Origin: Pseudo-nitzschia pungens
Lineage: Eukaryota > Bacillariophyta > Bacillariophyceae > Bacillariales > Bacillariaceae
Length of the DNA stretch: 64,000 nucleotides
Assembly (NCBI GenBank): GCA_037355855.1
Contig: CM074762.1
Span: forward strand, 2,542,001-2,606,000
Direction of reading: 5' to 3'
The position numbers were made by a program, and so were the translations under genes. This document shows, one piece after another, positions 54,412 through 64,000 of the stretch. The notes under the pieces were generated by a model. That model was not told the DNA's origin. It saw only the letters and a list, made by a program, of their open reading frames with translations, and did no database searches. The stretch's first letter is position 1. Every line of letters starts with the position of its first letter.

Positions 54412-55996
54412 ATGAATCACAGCTGCGTTTCGGCTGGCTGAACACTCCCCAACTCGGATGAGTGGACTGGACTTAAACAACAGTTTCATCAAGTCGCGAT
54501 CCAAAGAAAGCTGGAATGCTCTAACGAAGGCTCGCGCCGACTCAATCTTGCGAAAAAACAAAGAACACATCTCGATACAACACACTACAAAAATATAAAA
54601 CTAGAACAAACTTCGTATCAATAGAAGCAAATCCAACATGTTATCGTCACTCCTTTCTTCTCTCAACTCTCTATATTCGCATTTCAACCATGACTTCGTC
54701 TTCTGCTATCAATTCAGCGAGACGTTCACATTCTCTCCTGTCGACTTTTTCCGTTGAGTTCTTTCCGTTCAAGTAGGTCACAGAAATTCTTGTACTCCGG
54801 GCCTCACGTAGGTCATGTTCAACTGTCCAAAAAATATCATTTACCTGACCAAAGGTCAACTCCGACAGCAATGACTCCCTATAACCGAGGAATGATATTT
54901 TGTGAACGGTTGAGCGTGACCTATTTTCATGGGAATTTAAATGATTTGTCTCTGGGAATGACCCTATCATGACCAAAATCTGATACTTCGAATTTTGTGA
55001 ACGATTGAGCAGTACAAAATTTTCATGGGATTGCGTGATTTGCCTCCTGGGACGTCAAAACTCATTAAATTCTGTTCTATCGTGTTCTTTGAACAGGTAA
55101 GATATCGTAGATCGTGTATGAAGTGACTTTGGGCATGATTTAGAATGACTAACAGTCGGGGGAAACTTCGTATTTCAATTGCTACCGGTACGTAGGTACA
55201 AAAGCAACTGCATAAAACACGTCTTGAAACTCCAATTATTACGGGAACGAATACTACTTGGTCGCAAACAACTTTGGACCTATTTCAGATGACGAAAAAC
55301 GGATTCCAAAAATAGAAAATAGTGCTTGTGCAAAGCTTACAATTGTCTTGGAGTTTCGAACGTACGATCATTGTCTGAAATACTTAGGAATTTGGAACAA
55401 AATTTGGTGATACTCGCCAATGCAACTGACACGATTACTAGGCCGGCGAGATCGGCCACGAATTCTAGTGTTCAGAAATTCTAAGCCTACACGTAAGGGT
55501 ATGTGATTGAAGTTCATGGATGTTCAAAACGGTTCGGGAACTCATTGTGCGGCATTGGTAGAGGTTTACCAGTACATACTTTACGTGTAGAATGGAAACT
55601 TGAGACGACAATCGTAAGATTAAGATTACCGGAAGATGCTAGTCGTAGGTTGTACGGTATAGCACGATCCATCCACGAAACGTTGGATCGCCAAAATATG
55701 ATGACTTTGTACGATAAATCTTAGTACTCTGTTTTTTGGGTCGTAATTACTTATCCATCTCTGGTGGTGCTGACCTCAAATGAAATCTGATCCTTTTTTT
55801 GGTGGGAACAAAGGGAAAAATCCCTCATCATCTAACCTGTCACCTTTGAAACCCAGAAGACACAAGAACCCCAAACAAATACGACCGACCACACATTACC
55901 CCATTGTGCCATAAATGAGAATCCCGAAGGAGCAACAGTCGTCGCACACATAATTCACAGATTGTGTTAGCGGTTCCTACGATAATTTTTGGAGTT
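54412..55996. other. Intergenic, about 1.6 kb, with a degenerate tandem repeat
   Basis: Between the two DUF6824 genes. It contains the 95-nt-period repeat at 54897-55052 and TACCGGTA at 55183-55190. Short frames occur but none with a recognisable product. Confidence 0.55.
54897..55052. repeat. Degenerate direct repeat, period about 95 nt
   Basis: Copy 1 (54897-54957) and copy 2 (54992-55052) share ATTTTGTGAACG(G/A)TTGAGC, then TTTTCATGGGA, TGATTTG and CTGGGA with small changes. Flanking parts (AATGAC...CCCTAT...GACC upstream of each) also match weakly, so the real unit is near 95 nt. Non-coding. Confidence 0.75.
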
Positions 55997-57223
55997 ATGA
56001 GTTTCTCCTCCTTCCTTCCACGCGGCTTTCCTGGCATGCTCAATGATGATGATGATGGTGATAACAAGCGACCCCGCGCTTCGATCATGGATCTCGTGCA
56101 AAATACATTTTGCTGCCCGGGTGCAACTACCGTAGACGATTGTTCCATACAGGAGTTACCACAAGCCGGAGAAAACAATACGGATCGCAGCAGCAATCAA
56201 TCATGGAAGCCACCTCGGTACCGCGATAAAAGTCTCCTTGCCGATGCTTCATGCTGCTTTGTTCAAGACTCAACCGTGTCTTCACCGTCAAATTTTCAAT
56301 CGAGTTCAGTTGTTTCTGTTTCCTGTGACCAATCCGCTTCCTCTCAAGATGGGACATGTCCTCAAATGCCAACCAACGAAGACACTGATCTTTCGAACTG
56401 CTTGCGAGCTGCCTTCATTCCGCCAAAACATATCTTTTCCTTATCTTTCAAACGTAAAAAATGTCATGAATCCGTTCAATCTTTGTCTCCCAAGTCATCA
56501 GGGCTTCGACTTCGGCCCGAAGATGTCGTTTGTGGCCGGGGAGCTAATACAAGCGCCCACCCCGGAAATGTGGAGTTCAAAAGAATTATCAAGCAGAATG
56601 AAATGAGATATATATTTGCGAAACGGAACGAGAAACCCAATATTGCACAGGACATCTTGACCACCTTCCGGTTCGGTGGCGCGCGTTTTGTCAAGAGGGA
56701 GAAAAACAAAAAGGGGGATTTCGAGTGGGTTGAAATCAAGGAAGAAAAAGCTCTTGAAAAAGTTTGTCAGTCCCTCCGCGAGAAGGCGCCGGACTTAAAA
56801 CGGAAAATGGTGGCCGCTGAAGCCAAGCGGGATAAGAGAGCACAAAAACGAAGTAGGGGTCAATACCAGTCCCTGCAGGGTCGCCAAGACTCAAGCTCGA
56901 GTTATTCGAATGGTCTGATGAATGACTATGATTTGCGTCATCAGCCATCGTTCGCATCCCAGCAGCAAAGAAACTCTTGGAGTGATGAACCGCACAATAT
57001 TTCTAACGCTGGAAGGCATCATCAGCATGACAGGGACGAGAGAATGCAGCAGTATTCTAACGCTGGTGGAAGCCATCATCATGACAGGGATGAGAGAATG
57101 CAGTATTACGAGGATGACAACAGCGAGCATTATAATCATATCCATTACTGCACTGCCCTTCTTCCTCCTCATCTTGGAGGAGAAAGATTGTTTGGGGACA
57201 GGCAGCAGTCTCGTTGGGAGTAA
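55997..57223 (+). CDS. DUF6824-type protein 2
   Basis: A single exon of 408 aa from the first ATG. The 'CGRG' domain lies near 171-265: LRPEDVVCGRGANTSAHPGN, FKRIIKQNEMRYIFAKRNEK, IAQDILTTFRFGGARFVKRE, and FEWVEIKEEKALEKVCQSLRE. This is a closer match to the family consensus HPGN than the first gene. The preceding 165 residues are Ser/Pro/Cys-rich, and the C-terminal part is rich in His, Arg, Gln and Tyr with a duplicated 18-residue unit (57002-57109). Same strand as DUF6824 protein 1 and the next gene downstream, so a tandem pair. Function not known. Confidence 0.85.
   Translation: MSFSSFLPRGFPGMLNDDDDGDNKRPRASIMDLVQNTFCCPGATTVDDCSIQELPQAGENNTDRSSNQSWKPPRYRDKSLLADASCCFVQDSTVSSPSNFQSSSVVSVSCDQSASSQDGTCPQMPTNEDTDLSNCLRAAFIPPKHIFSLSFKRKKCHESVQSLSPKSSGLRLRPEDVVCGRGANTSAHPGNVEFKRIIKQNEMRYIFAKRNEKPNIAQDILTTFRFGGARFVKREKNKKGDFEWVEIKEEKALEKVCQSLREKAPDLKRKMVAAEAKRDKRAQKRSRGQYQSLQGRQDSSSSYSNGLMNDYDLRHQPSFASQQQRNSWSDEPHNISNAGRHHQHDRDERMQQYSNAGGSHHHDRDERMQYYEDDNSEHYNHIHYCTALLPPHLGGERLFGDRQQSRWE
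57002..57109 (+). repeat. 54-nt tandem duplication within DUF6824 protein 2
   Basis: Two in-frame units, 57002-57055 and 57056-57109, encode SNAGRHHQHDRDERMQQY and SNAGGSHHHDRDERMQYY. Confidence 0.9.
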
Positions 57224-58107
57224 ACTGACTTTAATCAAAAGTCATAAGTACTACTATGATTGTTTGGCAGCAGCAGCAGGGTTGGGAACAATGCGCCTGC
57301 CTGTTTTCCTCATTGATGGTGTGTTTTAACAGAATATTTTCAACAATTCCAGTGATCTCATAACATAATCATTACTGTATTACTAGCATTATTATTATTT
57401 ATTTTTGAAAATAATGAAAAGAAGTATTTTTATCATCATTGCGATTGAAGCTTAGTACACTTAATCTTACCGTATTACTACTGCTATTGTTTTTTCAATC
57501 TTTTAGAATTTCGAAGAAAACAGAGAGAAAATACGTGTACCAGTAATTTTCCCAGCAGCCTTCAAGTGTTATCACTTCGTACGGCTAAGTTAATCTTACT
57601 TCGTACTTGTACGTAGTTTCGTATTTACAGTATTTTCATAAAGGGTTGTTCTGAAGTGTTTTTCTTAGTTCTTCCCCTTACTAGTAACGGTAAGGTTAAC
57701 TTACCCCGTAGGTTACCTGCTACACTGAACACATACCGCAGACACGAACAAGCTCGTTGTCCGAAAATTTTCTTGTCAGCGCATTCTCTACTAACTAGTA
57801 CTACGTACTTGTAGTACGTACGAGCATACCTACAATTCACAAAACAATTTTCGTTTTCGAAAGTTTGAAGAGAGAGGAGTGAGGAATCTCAAGTCAGTCG
57901 TCATGACCAGTGAATCATCTCAAAATCATACTACTGGTAATTGATAACTGATGACGCTCCACCGTACGGAAATGTTTGGTAGTGATGTCGTCGGCGGAAT
58001 GGTAACTTACTCGTATGTTTTGAGGAGATTGCGATGAATAGCTTACCGTCGAACCTTCGCATCAACGCAAGAATCTTTCCTCAAAGGTATCATCGCATGA
58101 TTAAAGC
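57224..58107. other. Intergenic, about 880 nt
   Basis: Upstream of the dihydrouridine synthase gene. It contains an ACGGTAAGGTTAACTTACC cluster near 57688-57707 and palindromic TACGTACTTGTAGTACGTA at about 57801-57822. No gene is supported. Confidence 0.55.
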
Positions 58108-59766
58108 ATGAAAGAAAGAAGGGCAAACGGGAAACTGAGCCGTATCAGTAATTCGTACTTGTCGTCCGTCACGATCCTTGTTTTCATGGCGACGACATCG
58201 ACGCGGCAAATTCTGTTCGGTTGCGATGCATTATTAGCCAGGGGTCGTGTTGGCAAAAGTGGGGTAACGAAGAGGTGCCGAAGATTTTCCTCTCTTTCGG
58301 GAAAAAGGAATCACGACGAAGGTCAAAATGGCGAAAACAAGGCACCGGCGCTTGTTTTGCCGTCTCATCCTGATTTCCCGATCACGAGTGTCATGGCACC
58401 CATGGTAGCCGCTTCTGACTATCCGTTCCGAGTATTTTTGCGCGAACACTGTGGGGTGGATTTGACCTTTACACAAATGCTGCTGGCAAAAAAGTTCATG
58501 GTGGACCCGGTTTGGAGAAAAGCGCACTTGGATTTGTACGAAACGATGGATTCTACACGGACCGACAGCCTTTCCACGGACCCAGAGTCGCTCCATCCTT
58601 CTCAAATCGCATGCATCGGGGACTGGGACGAACACATGGAGAGGCACAAAATCCTGACCCAAAAACCATTGAAGCGACAACAATCGGCACCTCTCATGGT
58701 GCAGTTGGCGGGTGATGACGTAGATACCGTGGTGCAAACTGCCTTGATGATTTACGAACACACCGATGGCAGGCTCCACGGAATCGACCTGAACTGCGGG
58801 TGCCCGCAACAAATAGCAAGCAAAGGGAATTACGGGGCTTTCCTCATGGAACGCGATTCCGAACTCGTGAACGACATACTAGCAGGTCTCCGAAAGAACC
58901 TGCCGTCGGAGGTTAGTGTATCCGCCAAGATACGATTGCCACTCGACGACGACACCCTGAGAGAACGGATCCCCCGGTTGTTGGATTCGGGCATTGACTT
59001 TTTGACAGTGCACGGAAGAACTCTCCAAGAGAACAAGGCCAAAGCGAAGGGGGCTCACATCGATCGCGTGCGATTGGCCGTAGAAATAGCCCACGAGCTG
59101 GATCCGAGCTTTCCGGTGATTGCCAACGGGGGAATGGAGAACTACGACGACATCCAAAGCATTTTGGAATCCACGGGTGCCAGTGCGGCGATGAGTTCCG
59201 AGGCGTTGTTGGAAACCCCCGACTTGTTCATGAGAGAATCGATGGAGATTGGAACGCCGGAGGAGCGATTTCAGCGGCAGGTCTCGTTTGCCAAAAATTA
59301 TCTCGATGTTTGCACCCGGGTCGGGCCACCCCTGCCCGGTGTGCTGGGCAAGAGCGGTTCGTTCAACATCGTTCGGGGGCATTTGTTCAAGTTTTTGCAT
59401 CGGTACATCAACTCGGATCACCAAGATCTGCGTGACAAGCTAGCGGCCAACGGAGAAACGTGCATGAGAACGCTCGGGGAAGCGAGAAGTTTGATCCACG
59501 AATTGGAATCTCGATACGACAACCTTTCCGGAGAGGAATGGAAGGATCTGTCGTCTTCGTCGCCGACGTCGTCTTGGTATCGGAGGCACCGACAACCGGA
59601 TAGGCGTGTTCACGAACGATCGATACGGGGTGTAAGCTATGCGTCCTCGAACGGCAACGGCAGCATGTCGGTCGAAGACAGGAAACGAGAAATCAAGGCC
59701 AGACTGGCAAAAATGAAGGCACGCAAGGTTCAGCAGAATCATGTTGGCGCCAAGCAATTCGTGTAA
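58108..59766 (+). CDS. tRNA-dihydrouridine synthase (Dus family)
   Basis: A single exon of 552 aa. The FMN-binding TIM-barrel core shows VMAPMVAASDYPFR (about 95), VQLAGDD, the active-site block LNCGCPQQIASKGNYGAFL (about 229, catalytic Cys in the second CGCP), VSAKIRLP, FLTVHGRT (about 300) and VIANGGMENYDDIQ (about 337). It reduces uridine in the D-loop of tRNAs using NADPH and FMN; the arrangement is Dus1-like. The N-terminus before residue 80 is hydrophobic then basic (SVTILVFMATTSTRQILFGC) and could direct the enzyme to mitochondria or plastid, but no clear AFAP junction is seen. The C-terminal 120 residues are a helical, Arg/Ser-rich extension. Confidence 0.92.
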   Translation: MKERRANGKLSRISNSYLSSVTILVFMATTSTRQILFGCDALLARGRVGKSGVTKRCRRFSSLSGKRNHDEGQNGENKAPALVLPSHPDFPITSVMAPMVAASDYPFRVFLREHCGVDLTFTQMLLAKKFMVDPVWRKAHLDLYETMDSTRTDSLSTDPESLHPSQIACIGDWDEHMERHKILTQKPLKRQQSAPLMVQLAGDDVDTVVQTALMIYEHTDGRLHGIDLNCGCPQQIASKGNYGAFLMERDSELVNDILAGLRKNLPSEVSVSAKIRLPLDDDTLRERIPRLLDSGIDFLTVHGRTLQENKAKAKGAHIDRVRLAVEIAHELDPSFPVIANGGMENYDDIQSILESTGASAAMSSEALLETPDLFMRESMEIGTPEERFQRQVSFAKNYLDVCTRVGPPLPGVLGKSGSFNIVRGHLFKFLHRYINSDHQDLRDKLAANGETCMRTLGEARSLIHELESRYDNLSGEEWKDLSSSSPTSSWYRRHRQPDRRVHERSIRGVSYASSNGNGSMSVEDRKREIKARLAKMKARKVQQNHVGAKQFV

Positions 59767-59947
59767 TTACTAGTCACCGTTCTGGCACGGCTGCTCGCCT
59801 ACGAATGGTCGTGGTCGCTACACATATTTCCCATTGTGAAATCCAGAATAGAATTTTCTCCAACAACAAGGTAGTAAAGAAGATACATGATGTATTTTAA
59901 AAAAAAACCAAACCGTAATATGAAAGTATACAAAATTAGTTCCGGGA

Positions 59948-62879
59948 TTAAAACTCTAGTCGAAAGGAACCACCGTCGCGGGAATCATCTTCCAACGAAG
60001 ACGACGCAACGTTCAAGCTGTTCTCCGTTACGCCCTCCTTCAGCGATCGTTCGTCGTTGCTGCCCTTGGCTAGGATTTTCGAGAATGTCTTCTCGTTGCC
60101 CAAGAGCTTGATGGCCGCTTGGACTTGCGTGTCCGTCTTCAGGTTTCGTTCCATGATCATGCTTTCCGGTATATACCGGGACAGAATGCTCGTAGCGATG
60201 TCTTCCTTGATGTCCTTCTTGTACTTTTCGAAATCCTTCTTGATTTCCTTCACGATCTGTGTCTTCAATTGGTCGACCTCGTTTTCGGCAGACTTGTATC
60301 CGCTCTGGCTCAGCGCACGCTTCAAATCGTCTAGTGAGCTGGAGTATATTGCTTCCAGCTTCAGATCCCCCGATTTGCTCTTCGCGTCGACAAACTCTTG
60401 GAATTCGCGATAGATGTCATCGGTGACCTCAAAGTTATTCGTCAACTCGTACTTTTTGCTCCACTGGGAAGCATATTCGTTCATAATGTCCGATCGCAAC
60501 AGCGTGATCTCCAGTGCCGATGCCTTCGGTGCCGGTACCTTGTAATCGGCTTCGACGCCGCCTCCGTCCCGCACGGTTCTCCCGCTCTTGGTGTAAAAGA
60601 CCTGTCTGTCCTTGCTTGCAACCCTGGAGGCCGTGTATTTTCCGTCGTTTTCGTCGCCCACTCCCCCTTCTTTGTAGTTGATGCTCTGAATGCATCGTCC
60701 GCTCGGAGTGTAGTATTTGGCCACCGTAAACTTCAGCGCGGTGTTGAAGGGAAGGTCCTCTACGTTTTGAACAAGACCCTTTCCAAACGTCCTGTCGGTA
60801 CCGACAATGATACCAACGTCGAGGTCTTGGACGGCCCCGGAAACAATTTCGGCGGCACTCGCCGTCCCGCGGTTCACCAGAACCGCTAGCTTGGTGTTTT
60901 TATCGAGAAGTGGTTCCGAGCGGCTGCGGTAGGTGACTCCGGGAAATCCACGCCCCTTCGCGGACACAATGTCGCTGCCGTTGGGAACGAGGAGGGACGC
61001 GACGTCCACGGCGGACGTCAGCAGACCACCGGGATTGCCCCTCATGTCCAAGATCAATCCATTCAGGCTGTGTTCGCCATTCGAGGCGTCTTCGGCGGCT
61101 TGTTCGAGTGCGAGAATGGCTCCCCGGACCTCGTTTCCGGCGCTCTGCGCAAATCCCGAGAGCGAAATGTATCCGATGCCATCGGAGGGTTTCCCCACGA
61201 GAGTAGCCAGCTTGACATCTCTCAGTCTGACAACGGTGCGTGGCATGGTGACTTCTTGGGTTCCCTTGATGCCGTCGCGCTCGAACTGGATGTTGACCAT
61301 GGTTCCGGGCTCACCCCTGAGGACGTTTCGTACGTCCTCGACGGTCGTTTTTCCTTTTTCAATGACGAGATCGTCCACTTTAGTCAGCCTGTCCCCCGTT
61401 CGCATCCCGTAATCAAAGGCGTATCCTTCAAAAGCTGAAACGACAGTGATCCCCTTCTCTTGAGCCTTCGCGAGCGCTCTCATTTGTTCCTTTCGCCTCT
61501 GTCTGATGAATTGATCCTCCTCTTCGTCCTCGTCGTCCAGATCGTTGTTTCGATTGTCGACGACATTGTTGCCGCTGTCTTTCTTGCCGTTCGACGACTG
61601 GCTGTTGCTGCCGTCCATCGAATCCTGAATGGCGTCGTCCGGGAGCAGCTTGCTGCCCTTGGGCGCGCTTTCTTTCTGCAAATTCGTGGACGACGACCCC
61701 TCCGAGCCCCCCGTCATCTTTTGGATTTCCGTCATGTCGCGGGGAGTCGCCCCACTAATGACCAGGCCGACACCACCGTATCGGCCCATGATTCCCTCGG
61801 TCATCTGCTCCGCCTCCTCTCTCGCTTCGAATTCCGTGTAGGGATCCAGTGATTTCAGCATGGCCGACACACCGGTTTCGAAGAGTTTGTTGGTGTCGAC
61901 GGGGTCCACGTAGCCCGCGTCGAGGTCGGCCAGGATGGTCTCGAACAAGGTGACGGGTTGGGACAGGGATTCTACGCTGGAATACACGGGAACCAGAATG
62001 GCGCCCAGGGTGAGCACCGCTCCCGCCGAGAACGATAGAAAGGCAATTTTGAGACCGGGAATGGCCGACTTGACCGTGGCAAAAATCTTGGCGAGGAGTT
62101 CCACAAGGGGTGCCGGAAGGGCGGAAACGATTTTTTGAGACACGTCTTCTCGGATTCCTTCGAATTTGGAAGCAAATTTGAACCATGGCGAGGACTCGTC
62201 GTCGTTTTCGCCACTGAGGGCGACGTCCTTTTTGTTGTCCTCGTCTTTTTCCTTGTTGACTCGAAACCATGAGCTCATTTTGTTCGTGTTCGATTTTTCG
62301 TCGCTTTCTTTTTTCTCGCCATTGGCATTGTTTTTCTTGTTCCACAATTCCAGGGAAGTCGATCGCCTCGGCAAAGCAGAACGTCCATGTGACGAAAATC
62401 CAATCTTTGAAACACTAAAATCGAATCGGAGACAATACAAGGGTCGATTGCAACAACAGCAACAACAACAACAACAACAACAGCAGAGAAAAAATTAGCG
62501 ACAAAATCCTCGTGGCTCGATTCGAATGGGAGTCCCAAACCATGCCGGAACGGAACTCAATTCAACTCAACTCAACTCACATGTCTCTCTTGAATCCCAG
62601 AAACTTCTTGGATGATTCGCTATCGTCCGATCCATCGCTGTCGAATCCTCTCATTGCCAAGCGTCGGTGTCGCGCGGAGGATTTCGTCGCGGGACGCGTC
62701 GATCGCAGGGAGTTCGCGGTCGTCTTCGAGTTCGAGTTCGAGTTCGAATGCGGAGATCGGACCGGAGAGGGCGAGAAACTCAGAGCCTCCACCGGTCCGA
62801 TCGTCGCGGACCTGGTGGTCGTGACCACGACGAGCACCCACGCGAGGCAATGGCACGATGTCGCGATGATTTTTCCCAT
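59948..62879 (-). CDS. Plastid carboxyl-terminal processing protease (CtpA-like, S41)
   Basis: Exon 1 (62879-62581) holds the leader and joins, across a 166-nt intron (donor GACAT|GTGAGT, acceptor TTTTAG, phase 2/1), to exon 2 (62414-59948), reading LGFKRD-I-VSKIGFSSHG; total 921 aa. Exon 1 begins MGKIIATSCHCLAWVLVVVT and has VEALSFSPS, a plastid-type leader. Exon 2 has a hydrophobic segment (AFLSFSAGAVLTLGAILVPV), LDPYTEFEAREEAEQM, MGRYGGVGLVIS, a PDZ core with GMRTGDRLTKVDD, LILDMRGNPGG, the catalytic Ser in NRGTASAAEIVSG (about 616) and the catalytic Lys in RTFGKGLVQ (about 643). CtpA cleaves the C-terminus of precursor D1 in the thylakoid lumen to allow photosystem II assembly. An acidic/Asn insertion of about 80 residues interrupts the PDZ region. 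The protein is about twice the usual CtpA length. Confidence 0.92.
62450..62483. repeat. (CAA)n tract in the CtpA intron
   Basis: A CAA/CAG run lies in the intron between the leader exon and the catalytic exon. On the minus strand it is (TTG)n. Confidence 0.85.
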
Positions 62880-64000
62880 CTCGGATCGCGGTTTTTTCGA
62901 ATCTCGAGAATTGCGTGCGTGCGCGCTGTGAGACGTCGGGAAACGATCGTCGGAATGGATTTTCGGTGTGTCGGAGGAAGATCGATCCGCGATATCTTGA
63001 GATTGATTGACTGATTGATTGATTGATTTTTTGATGATCCAATGCGGATTGGCGGTTTGAAGCTGTGTTGTCTTTTTGGGTGTGTGACAAGCCGAGAAGA
63101 CGCAACGGGAGCGCGATACGTTCTTGTGCTCTTCGCTAAGCGAAAATGACCGCCTTCCGATATTCCGCAAACGATCCAAAGAATAGATGATTCCGAAAAT
63201 CGCGAGTCGAAGGAACGAATGAGGGAGTAGGAATACGGTACGGTAATTAGCGCTGACGACCGATCAGAATATTGAAAATTTTTCGTTTGCGTTGGTTTTC
63301 TCGTTGCCGGTCGCGTGTGATACGGTACGATTCAAGACTGCACGAAATCCGAAAAAAGAACAGGAAACAAGTGAAGCGATGACAGATGACAGCAGCAAGA
63401 ACCGACAAGCGGACAAAAAACTTCGTCCCCGTTTCCACCTGTTGGGCCTACTTCATGCACTTGGGGGAAGGCGACACACGACCGGGCCGGGGCGTCAGCA
63501 GAGAAAGAATTGTTCCCGTGCGCGACACGCCATCGCCTCTCCTCCCAAAGAAGGAATAAGAATTTCTCGTGTCGCTCGATCGATTTGATTGATGCATCCG
63601 GTCCCGCATTCGAATCACGGATTCACAAATTCTGCACGGATGCGGGAGTTCTCCCCCCATCACCGATCGGGATGATGTGCGAAGGTGCGCGCACGGCGAC
63701 CTCGTGGCAACCACAACAACGATTCATTCAGCACCGGTGCGTGGAAGGACGAGGGAACCGGGGTCGATATGGCCCGTCTCTTGTAGGCTACTGCAAGTAG
63801 AATTGAATTGATTCTACTAAAGGCTCCGAGACGAAAGCTAGCATTATCTTACTACATAACTTAAGGTTTACCCATGCATAACCTTGCTTATCCCAACAAT
63901 TCATCGTCGCAACCACGATGACTTTTCGTTGCCGTTCCGTCCTTCGATTCCGGGCGTTTCCATGGTCATCGTTTCGATGGAAGATACACCGACAGAAGCA
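62880..64000. other. Intergenic, about 1.1 kb, to window end
   Basis: Upstream of CtpA. The minus-strand frame of exon 1 stays open to 63179 but has no earlier ATG than 62879. A TTGATTGACTGATTGATTG run lies near 63003-63027. A GC-rich region with CGATCG/CGCGC words covers about 62650-62960. A possible gene start on the plus strand is listed separately. Confidence 0.5.
63918..64000 (+). CDS. Possible 5' end of a gene cut by the window end
   Basis: An ATG at 63918 opens a frame that runs to the end of the window (27 codons, MTFRCRSVLRFRAFPWSSFR then WKIHRQK). The Arg/Phe/Ser-rich composition is compatible with a mitochondrial presequence. No domain is visible and this could be chance. Confidence 0.2.
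   Translation, partial: MTFRCRSVLRFRAFPWSSFRWKIHRQK

Noticed and set aside
62880..63179. Upstream extension of the CtpA leader exon
   Set aside because: The frame stays open but the first ATG is at 62879, which starts exactly at a signal peptide.
1..64000. CRISPR arrays, rRNA, insertion sequences, viral genes
   Set aside because: None seen; the repeats present are microsatellites, low-complexity coding tracts and the two non-coding repeats listed.

Overview
The window reads as nuclear DNA of a photosynthetic stramenopile, almost certainly a diatom and probably a pennate one. The evidence is: genes with few short GT-AG introns (about 95-270 nt); at least seven proteins that begin with a signal peptide followed by an 'AFxP'-like junction (EGFAP, GAGAFAP, TEAFVP, VAFVAP, NAFTM, LGFSP, NGFSS), which is the bipartite presequence used to cross the four-membrane plastid envelope of diatoms; two proteins with the diatom-expanded 'CGRG...HPGN' domain (DUF6824 type); an HSF-type transcription factor; and a CYP97 carotenoid hydroxylase. 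I found no prokaryotic features, rRNA, tRNA, CRISPR or insertion sequences.

Layout. 1-5 kb: a plastid-targeted protein of unknown function (cut by the window start), then PGR5 (photosynthetic cyclic electron flow) convergent with the SUMO E1 subunit UBA2. 6-12.4 kb: an HSF-like regulator, a DUF676 lipase/esterase and a coiled-coil membrane protein. 13.6-17.8 kb: a histone deacetylase family gene divergent from a large SAM-methyltransferase-like gene. 18-25 kb: a 1,494-aa protein with OPR-like helical repeats and a plastid membrane protein that joins DUF3593, Ycf49-like DUF2499 and DUF1279 segments. 25.7-32.7 kb: three more plastid proteins, a TauD-family dioxygenase, CYP97 and a lumenal pentapeptide-repeat protein. 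33.8-38.4 kb: RAD51 divergent from a plastid S49 (SppA/SohB) protease. 38.7-46.3 kb: a probable GPI-anchored surface protein and a pair of RS-rich proteins. 46.6-51 kb: the PP4 regulatory subunit 3 (SMEK). 52.4-57.2 kb: two DUF6824 genes in tandem. 58-63 kb: a tRNA-dihydrouridine synthase and a plastid carboxyl-terminal processing protease convergent with it.

Many gene models were rebuilt by hand by joining exons at GT-AG borders with matching phase: the 5' partial gene, PGR5, UBA2, HSF, lipase, HDAC, OPR-like, TauD, CYP97, RAD51 (three exons), S49 protease (three exons), SMEK and CtpA. The plastid genes together cover electron-flow control (PGR5), D1-type processing (CtpA), thylakoid proteolysis (S49), carotenoid hydroxylation (CYP97), a lumenal pentapeptide protein and two or three proteins of unknown role.

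Notable signals outside the genes: the palindrome TACCGGTA occurs at least 12 times in intergenic DNA; there is a 28-bp near-perfect inverted repeat with MITE-like TA borders near 13.0 kb; a CRE-type TGACGTCA lies upstream of PGR5; and E2F-like sites lie in the RAD51/S49 and HDAC/methyltransferase divergent promoters. Two introns (in the lipase and SMEK genes) are multiples of three and stay open, and each would encode a hydrophobic segment if retained. No clearly undescribed multi-gene system was evident.
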